In this document: positions 34,264 to 42,401 of the stretch, piece by piece | Position numbering within the stretch: the stretch's first letter is position 1 | Layout of the letters: each line of letters starts with the position of its first letter | Assembly (NCBI GenBank): GCA_020026415.1 | Contig: JAHHQL010000011.1 | Coordinates: forward strand, 1 to 64,000 | DNA from: Alistipes sp. | GTDB lineage: Bacteria; Bacteroidota; Bacteroidia; Bacteroidales; Rikenellaceae | DNA: 64,000 bases | Direction: 5' to 3' | Translations under genes and position numbers: made by a program | Notes under the pieces: generated by a model | Seen by the model: only the letters and a program-made list of their open reading frames with translations | Told to the model about the DNA's origin: nothing | The model's database searches: none

Positions 34264-35337
34264 ATGAATACCATACGAACCCTTTCGGGATTATCCCCCC
34301 GAAAGTTCGACTCCATGATTGACGGCCGCGCAACCCGTCTTTATATCCTGCACAATGCGTCCGGCAGCGAGGTGTGCCTGACCAACTACGGTGCAAAGAT
34401 CGTCTCGCTGATGGTTCCCGACCGCGACGGCAAACTTACCGACGTGGTGTTGGGACATAACTCCATCGAGGAATATCTGTCGTCGGAAGAGCCCTATTTC
34501 GGTGCCATTTGCGGACGCTATGCCAACCGCATCGCCCGAGGACACTTCACGTTGGACGGCACGAACTACTCGCTTGCCATCAACAACGGACCCAACTCGC
34601 TGCATGGCGGCGTGAAGGGATTCAATGCCATGGTGTGGAATGCTACGCAAAAGGATGAGCAGACCCTTGAACTGATCTACACGTCGCGCGACGGCGAAGA
34701 GGGCTACCCCGGAACGCTTCATGTCACGGTAACATACCACCTCACGGACGACAACGCGGTCGAGATCTCCTACCTTGCCACAACCGACAACCCCACGGTG
34801 CTGAACCTCACGAATCATTCCTATTTCAATCTTTCGGGTGCGGGTGATCCCTACATCGGCGACCACCTCTTGGAGATCAACGCCGACTGTTACCTCCCGA
34901 CCGACGAAACGGCGATTCCCTACGGAGAGAAAGTCCCCGTCGAGGAAACTCCGATGGATTTCCGCACGCCCCACACGGTCGGCGAGCGTATCAACGACGA
35001 TTTCGAGCAACTCCACATCGGTCGCGGTTACGACCATACCTATATTTTAAACAAGCAGAGCGAAGAGTTGTCGTTCTGCGCCCGTTGCTCGTCACCCAAG
35101 ACAGGCATCCGTATGGAGTGTTTCACCACCCAACCCGGAGTGCAACTCTACACGGGCAATTGGATGACGGGTAATTTCGAAGGGAAACTCGGTCGCCGAT
35201 ACCCGATGCGTGCGGCTCTGTGTCTCGAAACACAGCACTTCCCCGATTCGCCCAACCGCCCCGAATACCCCTCGGTCGTACTCCGTCCCGGAGAGGTGTT
35301 CCGCCACAAGACCTGCTACAAATTCAGTCACGAATAA
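34264..35337 (+). CDS. galM: aldose 1-epimerase (galactose mutarotase)
   Basis: 357 residues. Interconverts the alpha and beta anomers of galactose so that GalK can use it. The catalytic His residues lie in GAICGRYANRIARG and NSLHGG then LTNHSYFNLSG, and the base Glu in ETQHFPDSPN near the C-terminus. It is cytoplasmic (no signal peptide). The start at 34264 is preceded by a near -7 word (TACCTTTA). It is followed after 12 bases by galK, so the two form a galactose-entry operon. A GalT/GalE or transporter gene is not in the window. Confidence 0.95.
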   Translation: MNTIRTLSGLSPRKFDSMIDGRATRLYILHNASGSEVCLTNYGAKIVSLMVPDRDGKLTDVVLGHNSIEEYLSSEEPYFGAICGRYANRIARGHFTLDGTNYSLAINNGPNSLHGGVKGFNAMVWNATQKDEQTLELIYTSRDGEEGYPGTLHVTVTYHLTDDNAVEISYLATTDNPTVLNLTNHSYFNLSGAGDPYIGDHLLEINADCYLPTDETAIPYGEKVPVEETPMDFRTPHTVGERINDDFEQLHIGRGYDHTYILNKQSEELSFCARCSSPKTGIRMECFTTQPGVQLYTGNWMTGNFEGKLGRRYPMRAALCLETQHFPDSPNRPEYPSVVLRPGEVFRHKTCYKFSHE

Positions 35338-35349
35338 ACTACAATCACA

Positions 35350-36498
35350 ATGGAACAGAAAATCAACGCAAAATTCGAAGCATTATATCACACCCGCGGC
35401 AGTGTTTACGCCTCGCCCGGCCGTATCAACCTGATCGGCGAGCATACCGACTATAACGGCGGTTTCGTTTTCCCCGGTGCGGTCGATAAAGGCATCATCG
35501 CCGAGATCCGACCCAACGGCACCGACCGCGTACGCGCCCACGCCCTCGATCTGGATGAAAGTACGGAATTTGGTCTTCGCGAGGAAGATGCCCCGAAGGA
35601 GAGTTGGGCCCGCTACATCTTCGGCGTGTGTCGCGAGATTATCAAACGCGGCGGCAAGATCGGCGGTTTTGATACCGTATTTGCCGGTAATGTACCTCTG
35701 GGTGCCGGAATGTCGTCATCGGCAGCCCTCGAATCAACCTTCGCCTTCGCGCTGAACGACCTTTGGAAACTTGACATCGACAAATTTGAGTTGGCAAAGA
35801 TCGGACAGGCCACCGAGCACAACTATTGCGGTGTAATGTGCGGCATCATGGATCAGTTCGCCTCCGTATTCGGCAAGGCGGGCAGTCTGATCCGTCTGGA
35901 CTGTCGTTCGATGGAGTACAAATATTTCCCGTTCAACCCCAAAGGCTACAAATTGGTTCTGCTGGATTCGGTCGTAAAGCACGAACTCGCCTCGTCGGCC
36001 TACAACAAACGTCGCGAATCGTGCGAAAGAGTCGTCAAAGCCATCCGTAAGCATCACGCCGAGATCGAATTTCTGCGCGATGCCTCGATGGAAATGCTCC
36101 GCGAAGTGAAAGACGAAGTATCGGCAGAGGATTACATGCGTGCCGAATACGTCATCGGCGAGGTACAACGTGTGCTGGATGTCTGCGAGGCGTTGGAACG
36201 TGGCGATTACGAAACCGTCGGCGAAAAAATGTACGAGACTCACCACGGCATGAGCAAACTCTACGAGGTAAGTTGCGAGGAATTGGATTTCCTGAACGAC
36301 ATTGCCCGCAAATGCGGTGTTACGGGTTCGCGCGTCATGGGCGGCGGATTCGGAGGTTGCACGATCAACCTCGTCAAGGATGAACGCTACGACAACTTCG
36401 TCAAAACGGCATTTGAAGAATACAAGGCTCGTTTCGGTCACGAACCACGCCTTTACAATGTGGTGATCAGCGACGGTTCGCGCAAATTACACGACTAA
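35350..36498 (+). CDS. galK: galactokinase
   Basis: 382 residues, the normal size. GHMP kinase that phosphorylates alpha-D-galactose at C1, first step of the Leloir pathway. Signatures: GRINLIGEHTDYNGGFVFPG near residue 20, the ATP-binding GAGMSSSAALE, and the C-terminal GGGFGGCTINL. It forms an operon with galM, and the unit ends with a strong hairpin directly after the gene. Nearby secreted glycosidases (GH97 alpha-galactosidase type) could supply galactose. Confidence 0.97.
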   Translation: MEQKINAKFEALYHTRGSVYASPGRINLIGEHTDYNGGFVFPGAVDKGIIAEIRPNGTDRVRAHALDLDESTEFGLREEDAPKESWARYIFGVCREIIKRGGKIGGFDTVFAGNVPLGAGMSSSAALESTFAFALNDLWKLDIDKFELAKIGQATEHNYCGVMCGIMDQFASVFGKAGSLIRLDCRSMEYKYFPFNPKGYKLVLLDSVVKHELASSAYNKRRESCERVVKAIRKHHAEIEFLRDASMEMLREVKDEVSAEDYMRAEYVIGEVQRVLDVCEALERGDYETVGEKMYETHHGMSKLYEVSCEELDFLNDIARKCGVTGSRVMGGGFGGCTINLVKDERYDNFVKTAFEEYKARFGHEPRLYNVVISDGSRKLHD

Positions 36499-36520
36499 GT
36501 CTCAAGATCTGCATCAATCC

Positions 36521-36558
36521 AAAGAGGAAAGTCCCCGAATTGGGGGACTTTCCTCTTT
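36521..36558 (+). terminator. terminator of galM-galK
   Basis: A 16-bp perfect stem (AAAGAGGAAAGTCCCC and complement) with a 6-base loop and a T-run after it. Confidence 0.92.
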
Positions 36559-36851
36559 TTCTTTTTTCGCAAGAAAACTTTCATACCTATATTCAGTACA
36601 GACAATGTGGTCTTTTCCCATCTTGGGAAATCCTTCTTTTCCCCGCCCGAAATTCCTTTCTTCCCAAAATTCGGATTGCGAAGTCCTCTTCCCGACAAAT
36701 AAGACAAAGCGACAATATTATAAAACCTTATGAAAAACGAGCGTTCCCGGAGTGGAAAAAAACGACAATAAGGCTCTCTTTTCGGACTTTATTTGTCAAA
36801 TAAAAAAGGCATATTTGTTTTGTCGGATTGAGAGACTAAAAAAGACAAGAT
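36559..36851. other. 293-base intergenic region with small inverted repeats
   Basis: No gene is supported. Two short perfect inverted repeats are visible: TTTCCCA-TCT-TGGGAAA (36614-36630) and the AT-only TTTATTT-GTC-AAATAAA (36788-36804). The second lies 47 bases upstream of the metallophosphatase ATG, near an imperfect -7 word (CATATTTG at 36810-36817), so it could be an operator. Small open frames on both strands overlap the galK terminator and are not considered genes. Confidence 0.45.
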
Positions 36852-37655
36852 ATGATTAAACATTTTCCAATTCTTCTGCTCCTGTCAATACTCGTCGAGG
36901 GGTGCGACTACATCGAGTATCATCCCTACGATCTGGACATCGCCGGTGAGGAAAACATTCATGCCAAAAACATTCCCCTGATTGAAGAGCGGTGCGAAGG
37001 GCGCGAAACGATCCGTTTTGCAATGATCAGTGACACACAACGCCACTACGACGAAACCGAAGCGGCGATTGCCTCGATCAACAGCCGCGACGACATCGAC
37101 TTTGTGATCAACGGCGGCGATGTGTCGGACTTCGGTCTGAAACGCGAATTTACGTGGATGCGCGACATCATGAACAAACTCACAGTCCCCTATGTGTGCC
37201 TTTTAGGCAACCACGACTGCCAAGGCACGGGCGAAGAGGTCTTCAAGCGGGTATTCGGCCCCGAAAATTTCGCATTTGTTACGGGAAACATCCGTTTCAT
37301 CTGTCTGAACACCAATGCCATGGAGTATGACTATTCGCGTCCGGTTCCCGATTTCCGGTTCATCGACGACCAACTGAGAAACACTCCCGAAGAGGCCACT
37401 CGCACGATCTTTGCGATGCATGTGCGTCCCGGAGAATTTCAATTCAACAACAACGTGGCAAAGTTTTTTGAATATTGCGTTCAACAATTTCCCGATCCGA
37501 TCTTCTGCATCTTCGGTCACGAACACCACTGGATCGCCGAAGATCTGTTCCAAGACGGACTGATGTACTACGGATGCCCCTCCATCGAAAAACGCAACTA
37601 TTTGGTATTCACCGTAACTCCTGAAAATTACAGCTATGAGATGGTGGATTTTTAA
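36852..37655 (+). CDS. metallophosphoesterase lipoprotein
   Basis: 267 residues. The signal peptide ends with the lipobox LVEG-C18, so the protein is probably anchored to a membrane. Calcineurin-like phosphoesterase motifs follow in order: ISDTQRH (with Gln where DxH is usual), GGDVSDF, LGNHDC, a late AMHV His, and GHEHHW. The Asp, Asn and later His ligands for a two-metal centre are kept. The substrate is unknown; such enzymes cleave phosphomonoesters, nucleotides or phospholipid head groups. Its last 20 bases overlap the next gene, so the two are translated together. Confidence 0.82.
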   Translation: MIKHFPILLLLSILVEGCDYIEYHPYDLDIAGEENIHAKNIPLIEERCEGRETIRFAMISDTQRHYDETEAAIASINSRDDIDFVINGGDVSDFGLKREFTWMRDIMNKLTVPYVCLLGNHDCQGTGEEVFKRVFGPENFAFVTGNIRFICLNTNAMEYDYSRPVPDFRFIDDQLRNTPEEATRTIFAMHVRPGEFQFNNNVAKFFEYCVQQFPDPIFCIFGHEHHWIAEDLFQDGLMYYGCPSIEKRNYLVFTVTPENYSYEMVDF

Positions 37656-38367
37656 TTTGATGCTTGCGTGCACACTCTGCACCGCCGTTTCCGCGTCGGC
37701 CGACAATGACCGCCCACGACACTTCTTGAAGAGTATCCCGACCACTCTGTCCGCCGCCTCGCACCCCACGAACGATTCGCTCACACCGTTTAAAAAGCAA
37801 CACCGACCGCTCGACCGCCGTCACCACCGCCAACGCGAAGGTTGGGAGCGCATCATCCCGACCCATGTCAAATGGCAATACGCCGGCGGTATGGGTTACA
37901 TGTCGTTCGGCTGCGGTTGGGACTACGGCAAGAAATGCCGTTGGGAAACCGACCTCTTCATCGGCTTCCTGCCCAAAAGCAAATCCGACAAATTCTACCT
38001 TACCTCGACTCTCAAACAGAACTACATCCCGTGGAATATTGCGATCACCGACCGCTTCTCGATCGACCCGTTCTACTGCGGCCTGTACATCAACACGATT
38101 TTCGGCCGTCAGTTCTGGGTCAAGCAACCCGACCGATTCCCCAAGAAATACTACACGTTTTCGACCAAGTTGCACACTTATATATTCATCGGTCAGCGAT
38201 TTACGGTAAACACGAACCTACGCAACGATTCGCGCATGAAGGGTGTCACGTTCTTCTACGAATTGAGCACGTGCGACTTGTACCTGCTCAGTTCGATCAG
38301 CAACAAGTACCTCACCATGAAGGACATACTCGGTTTTTCGTTCGGCATAAAACTTCAACTTTTTTAA
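37636..38367 (+). CDS. putative outer-membrane/periplasmic beta-barrel protein of unknown family
   Basis: 243 residues with an N-terminal signal peptide (about 1-22, cleavage after SASA). After a basic, low-complexity linker (30-70), residues 75-243 alternate aromatic-rich strands (YAGGMGYMSFGCGWDYG, FYLTSTLKQNYIPWNI, TYIFIGQRFTVNTNL) and end in Phe, the usual last residue of outer-membrane barrels. Roughly eight strands are suggested. I do not recognise a family. It begins inside the metallophosphatase gene in another frame; an alternative ATG at 37660 would shorten the signal peptide. A partner of the metallophosphatase is a reasonable guess. Confidence 0.65.
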   Translation: MRWWIFNLMLACTLCTAVSASADNDRPRHFLKSIPTTLSAASHPTNDSLTPFKKQHRPLDRRHHRQREGWERIIPTHVKWQYAGGMGYMSFGCGWDYGKKCRWETDLFIGFLPKSKSDKFYLTSTLKQNYIPWNIAITDRFSIDPFYCGLYINTIFGRQFWVKQPDRFPKKYYTFSTKLHTYIFIGQRFTVNTNLRNDSRMKGVTFFYELSTCDLYLLSSISNKYLTMKDILGFSFGIKLQLF

Positions 38368-38396
38368 ACGGGAAGTTGTCTTCATAAATTTAAGGG

Positions 38397-38432
38397 AGGG
38401 AGAGATTCCGCTTGGCGGAGTCTCCCTTTTTT
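38397..38432 (+). terminator. terminator after the putative barrel gene
   Basis: A hairpin GGGAGA..TTCCGC with GCGGAG..TCTCCC (a 2-base bulge on the left arm) followed by six T. Confidence 0.75.
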
Positions 38433-38552
38433 GTGGTCACAAGTCCGATTTTGTCAGTCGCGGGTGACAAAGTGGCAGAAAAAAGGCCTTGGCACACCCT
38501 TTGATCAATATAGAATCCGAAAACGAAAAAATTCAACAATAAAACATAAACC

Positions 38553-40613
38553 ATGAAAAACGGAAAAATCGGGGTTACTACGGAAAACATCTTCCCCGTC
38601 ATTAAAAAATTCCTTTATTCAGATCACGAAATATTCCTGCGCGAACTCGTTTCCAATGCCGTCGATGCCACCCAGAAACTCAAGACGCTTTCGTCGAAGG
38701 GCGAAATGAAGGGTGAGTTGGGCGACTTGAAGGTTATGATCGAGGCCGACAAGGAGAAAAAAACGCTCACCGTCACCGATCGCGGTATCGGCATGACTGC
38801 CGAGGAGGTCGATAAATACATCAACCAGATTGCCTTTTCGGGTGCTGAAGAGTTCATGTCCAAATATAAGGATCAGGCCATCATCGGTCACTTCGGACTG
38901 GGCTTCTACTCTTCCTTCATGGTCTCGGACAAGGTGGAGATTGTCACCCGTTCGTATAAGGAAGGTGCCAAAACGGTACATTGGAGTTGCACGGGTACGC
39001 CCGAATTTGAAATGGAGGAGACCGACGAGCAACACGATCGCGGTACGAGCATCATCCTCCACCTGTCGGACGACATGATCGAGTACGGCGAGCAATCCAA
39101 GATCGAGGGGCTGTTGCGTAAATACTGCCGATTCCTGCCGATTCCGATCGTATTCGGTAAGGTCAAGGAGTGGAAAGACGGCAAATATGTCAATACCGAC
39201 AAGGACAACGTCATCAACAACATAGCCCCGCTGTGGACAGAGAAACCGACCGAGATCACCGAAGAGCAATACAAGAATTTCTATCGCGAACTCTATCCCG
39301 TCAGCGAAGAGCCGCTGTTCTCGATTCACCTGAACATAGACTACCCGTTCCATCTGACCGGTATTCTCTACTTCCCGAAAATCCGCAACAACTTCGAGAT
39401 CCAGAAAAACAAGATCCAACTCTATTGCAATCAAGTCTATGTCACCGATCAGGTCGAGGGCATCGTTCCCGAATATCTGACTCTGCTGCACGGTGTGATC
39501 GACTCGCCCGACATTCCGTTGAACGTATCGCGCAGTTACCTGCAAAGCGATCAGAACGTAAAGAAGATCTCAAGTTATATTACCCGCAAGGTCGCCGACC
39601 GACTCAACGAGTTGTTCTCCACGATGCGTAAGGACTACGAATCGAAATGGGACGATCTGAAGATCTTCATCCAGTACGGCATCCTCACCGATGAGAAATT
39701 TGCCGAGAAAGCACCGAAGTTCATGCTCTGGAAGAACGTCGAGAACAAATACTACACGGCCGACGAATACACCGAACTCGTAAAGGAGAATCAGACCGAC
39801 AAGAACAAGAACCTCATCTTCCTCTATGTGGATGATCCCGTCGAGAAGAACTCCTTCCTGCAAGCCGCCAAGGACAAGGGTTACGATGTGCTGATACTCA
39901 ACGGACAGTTGGACAGCCACTACATCAACTGGTACGAGTCGAAGAACACCAACGTGCGCTTCGTACGTATCGACAGCGATGTGATCGACAATCTGATTCA
40001 GAAGGAGAACAAGATCGCCCTTTCGCTTTCGAGCGAACAGCAGGAGATCCTGCGTCCCGTATTCGAGAGCCAGATGCCGAAGGACGAAAAGATCCAATAC
40101 TCGATCGCCTTCGAAGCCATGACACCCGAAGAGGCTCCCGTGGTCATCACGCAAAACGAGTTCATGCGCCGTATGAAGGAGATGGCACAGGTCGGCGGTG
40201 GCGGCATGAGCCAGTTCTACGGCCAGATGCCCGATAACTTCACGATTGCCGTGAACGGCAACCACCCGATCGTTGCCCGCATTCTGACCGATGCCGAAGC
40301 CGAGTATGGCGACAAACTCAAGTCGATCAACAAACGCATCAACGCCGCCGTGGCCGAGGAGCAGCGTTTCGAGGAGGTTGTCAAGGACAAGAAGGAGGCA
40401 GACTTCACACCTGAGGAGAAGACCATGCGTGAGGATCTGTCGAAGAAGGTCGTCACGTTGCGCGACGAGCGTAGCGAACACCTGCGCGAGATCGGTAAGA
40501 AGAACCGCCTCGTAAAGCAGATCATCGACCTCGCCCTGTTGTCGAACGGCCTGCTGAAGGGCAAGAACCTTTCGGATTTCATCGAGCGTTCGATTTCTCT
40601 GATCGAGAAATAA
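38553..40613 (+). CDS. htpG: molecular chaperone HtpG (Hsp90)
   Basis: 686 residues, longer than E. coli HtpG (624). The N-terminal ATPase domain has the GHKL motifs (ELVSNAVDA, DRGIGMTAEEV, GHFGLGFYSS); the middle and dimerisation domains follow. The extra length is in the last third: a Gly-rich GGGGMSQFYG segment and a highly charged Lys/Glu helical region (about 600-660), typical of Bacteroidetes forms. It is a cytoplasmic chaperone for a subset of client proteins. It is monocistronic with its own terminator. No heat-shock promoter element could be assigned. Confidence 0.98.
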   Translation: MKNGKIGVTTENIFPVIKKFLYSDHEIFLRELVSNAVDATQKLKTLSSKGEMKGELGDLKVMIEADKEKKTLTVTDRGIGMTAEEVDKYINQIAFSGAEEFMSKYKDQAIIGHFGLGFYSSFMVSDKVEIVTRSYKEGAKTVHWSCTGTPEFEMEETDEQHDRGTSIILHLSDDMIEYGEQSKIEGLLRKYCRFLPIPIVFGKVKEWKDGKYVNTDKDNVINNIAPLWTEKPTEITEEQYKNFYRELYPVSEEPLFSIHLNIDYPFHLTGILYFPKIRNNFEIQKNKIQLYCNQVYVTDQVEGIVPEYLTLLHGVIDSPDIPLNVSRSYLQSDQNVKKISSYITRKVADRLNELFSTMRKDYESKWDDLKIFIQYGILTDEKFAEKAPKFMLWKNVENKYYTADEYTELVKENQTDKNKNLIFLYVDDPVEKNSFLQAAKDKGYDVLILNGQLDSHYINWYESKNTNVRFVRIDSDVIDNLIQKENKIALSLSSEQQEILRPVFESQMPKDEKIQYSIAFEAMTPEEAPVVITQNEFMRRMKEMAQVGGGGMSQFYGQMPDNFTIAVNGNHPIVARILTDAEAEYGDKLKSINKRINAAVAEEQRFEEVVKDKKEADFTPEEKTMREDLSKKVVTLRDERSEHLREIGKKNRLVKQIIDLALLSNGLLKGKNLSDFIERSISLIEK

Positions 40614-40636
40614 AAACACATATTAAGGTTTTAAGT

Positions 40637-40673
40637 AAAGCGGTGGTTTTCCTTTTCGGGAAGCCACCGCTTT
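40637..40673 (+). terminator. terminator of htpG
   Basis: A 16-bp stem with two G-U pairs (AAAGCGGTGG arm), a 5-base loop, then a TTTC tail. Confidence 0.8.
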
Positions 40674-40688
40674 CATATTATCCCTACA

Positions 40689-40720
40689 AAAAAAGCGTCC
40701 CAAAATTGGAACGCTTTTTT
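40689..40720. terminator. second hairpin, terminator of the minus-strand thioesterase operon
   Basis: AAAAAAGCGT and ACGCTTTTTT pair perfectly (10 bp), extended by two G-C pairs after one mismatch. Long A- and T-runs on both sides make it work in either direction; it lies 17 bases after the thioesterase gene. Confidence 0.85.
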
Positions 40721-40737
40721 AATTTCGCAGAAGCCGT

Positions 40738-41169
40738 TTACTCTTCGATCGACATACCCGATTCGACGGCCTGCTTTTGGAACAGGTCAAGAAACCATTC
40801 GGGGCAACGGCACGGACGGCGCGTGTCGCTGTGGATGAATCCGAGTTGGGTCATGCCCGTATTGATCAATTCACCCTTCTCGTTATAGATTTCGTAGAAG
40901 AAATTGATACGCGCCTTCGGGATCTCCTTCAGAATGATGCGCACCGTAAGTTCCTCGTCATAATAGGCGGGTTTGCGGTATTTGGACTGCACCTCCAAAA
41001 TCGGCATCATGATACCCCGCTTCTCGACTTCGGCAAACGACATACCCAAGGCACGCATCCACTCGCTGCGGGCGGCCTCGTAGTAGCAAATGTAATTCGA
41101 ATGGTGGCAGATCGCCATCTGATCGGTGTGTTTGTACCACACACGGATCTTACAATCGTGACTGATCAT
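40738..41169 (-). CDS. acyl-CoA thioesterase, 4-hydroxybenzoyl-CoA thioesterase/YbgC family
   Basis: 143 residues, a single hotdog domain. The catalytic Asp region is VWYKHTDQMAICHHSNYICYYEAARSEW (given here only as landmark; key parts TDQMA and the YYEAARSEW helix), matching YbgC/FadM-type enzymes that hydrolyse acyl-CoAs. It is cytoplasmic. Specific substrate unknown. It is the last gene of the seven-gene minus-strand unit, 9 bases after the FAD synthetase gene, and is followed by a strong hairpin. Confidence 0.85.
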   Translation of the reverse strand: MISHDCKIRVWYKHTDQMAICHHSNYICYYEAARSEWMRALGMSFAEVEKRGIMMPILEVQSKYRKPAYYDEELTVRIILKEIPKARINFFYEIYNEKGELINTGMTQLGFIHSDTRRPCRCPEWFLDLFQKQAVESGMSIEE

Positions 41170-41178
41170 ATCTTGGTT

Positions 41179-41742
41179 TTATTTTAACATCAGCGGATGT
41201 CCCAGCAGTTCCTCGGCCTCCTTCACACGCCCTTCGGCCACCAGATTGCGGATCACGGTCGAACTGACCCTCACGCCGTCAATCTCACACGCCTCGACAC
41301 GCACCACCTTCAACCCCTCGATATGCAGATCGCGGCAGTCCAGACGGTCGTGACCGAAACGGTGGTTATACCCCGCCACCAGACACTCGGCACCGAGTTT
41401 GCCGATCAGATACTGCGACACGAACTCTTCGCCACTCAGTACGCTGAATCGCTCGTCAAACGGAATGACGATCAGATTATCGACTCCCGACGCCTCCAAC
41501 AAGGCGGCCTTTTGTTCCAAGTCGGTCAGAATGACCAATCCCTCGGCGCGGTGGAGCGTGATGCGCGGATGGGGATCAAAGGTGAGGACAATACTCTCCC
41601 CGCCCAGTTTTTTTGCTTCTTCGTTCAGTTTTTTAATTAAGGTCAGATGCCCCCGATGCACTCCGTCATACGAACCGACCGTAACGGCGGCGTGGCGGAA
41701 CTCGGGCAAGGCGTCAAACCCATGAAATATGCGTATCGCCAT
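41179..41742 (-). CDS. ribF: FAD synthetase (RibF nucleotidyltransferase domain only)
   Basis: 187 residues. It is homologous to the N-terminal adenylyltransferase domain of bifunctional RibF: TVGSYDGVHRGH (HxGH-type nucleotide motif), LTFDPHPR, GYNHRFGHDR, and the end VSSTVIRNLVAEG then LLGHPLMLK. Bifunctional RibF continues here with a riboflavin-kinase domain of about 120 residues; this gene stops exactly at the domain boundary, with the thioesterase gene 9 bases on. So FMN must be made by another protein. The ATG at 41742 is used; a TTG further up would overlap rex. Converts FMN and ATP to FAD, by homology. Confidence 0.88.
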   Translation of the reverse strand: MAIRIFHGFDALPEFRHAAVTVGSYDGVHRGHLTLIKKLNEEAKKLGGESIVLTFDPHPRITLHRAEGLVILTDLEQKAALLEASGVDNLIVIPFDERFSVLSGEEFVSQYLIGKLGAECLVAGYNHRFGHDRLDCRDLHIEGLKVVRVEACEIDGVRVSSTVIRNLVAEGRVKEAEELLGHPLMLK

Positions 41743-41750
41743 AAAAGTGA

Positions 41751-42398
41751 TCAAGAATTATTCGAGTCGCTCTCCTTGACGAAGTAAGCGACCTTCTCCA
41801 ACAGAGTCGTAATATCGTAATTTTCGACGATGATACCCTGCGGAAAGTTCAACGGGGTCGAGGTGAAATTCAACACCCCGCGAATGCCGGCATTGATAAT
41901 CGGCACGACCAGATCCAGAGCCACGTTCGTCGGCGACGATACCACCACAATCGAGATGTCGCGCTCCTCGACGGCCTTCTCGAACTGATCCATGTGGAAG
42001 CACGGGATGCCGTCAATTTCGTGGCCGACTTTCTGCGGATCGACATCAAATGCAGTCGTGATGCGCAGTTTCAAGCCCTTGCTGTTAAAATATTTGGTGA
42101 TGGCCTGACCGAGGTGTCCCATACCGAGTACCGCAACATTCATAGGTGTGGGACTGTCCAGAATATTGCTGATGTAGTTGATGAGCACCTGCACATCATA
42201 ACCTTTTTTCGTATCGCTCGAAAAGCCGATGAGCATCAGATCACGACGCACCTGCACGGCCGTAATGCCGTGAATACCGGCCAGCACATGCGAAAAGATG
42301 TGCGAAATGCCCTGTTTGTGACAAGCCAGCAGCGTACGGCGGTATTCGCTCAGACGCTCGACGGTCTTTTCGGGAATTGCATTGGTCAAAGCAGCCAT
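41751..42398 (-). CDS. rex: redox-sensing transcriptional repressor Rex
   Basis: 215 residues. The N-terminal winged helix (SEYRRTLLACHKQGISHIFSH broken here at its loop, then VQVRRDLMLIG) binds DNA; the Rossmann domain with GMGHLGQA binds NAD(H). Rex represses fermentation and respiration genes when NAD+/NADH is high. It starts 3 bases after the LysM-fusion gene. Rex sites usually read TTGTGAA-N4-TTCACAA; no such perfect palindrome was found in this window. Confidence 0.95.
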   Translation of the reverse strand: MAALTNAIPEKTVERLSEYRRTLLACHKQGISHIFSHVLAGIHGITAVQVRRDLMLIGFSSDTKKGYDVQVLINYISNILDSPTPMNVAVLGMGHLGQAITKYFNSKGLKLRITTAFDVDPQKVGHEIDGIPCFHMDQFEKAVEERDISIVVVSSPTNVALDLVVPIINAGIRGVLNFTSTPLNFPQGIIVENYDITTLLEKVAYFVKESDSNNS

Positions 42399-42401
42399 TT
42401 T

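Noticed and set aside
36495..36803. Small open frames on both strands after galK
   Set aside because: They run through the galK terminator hairpin and have basic low-complexity sequence; not believed to be genes.
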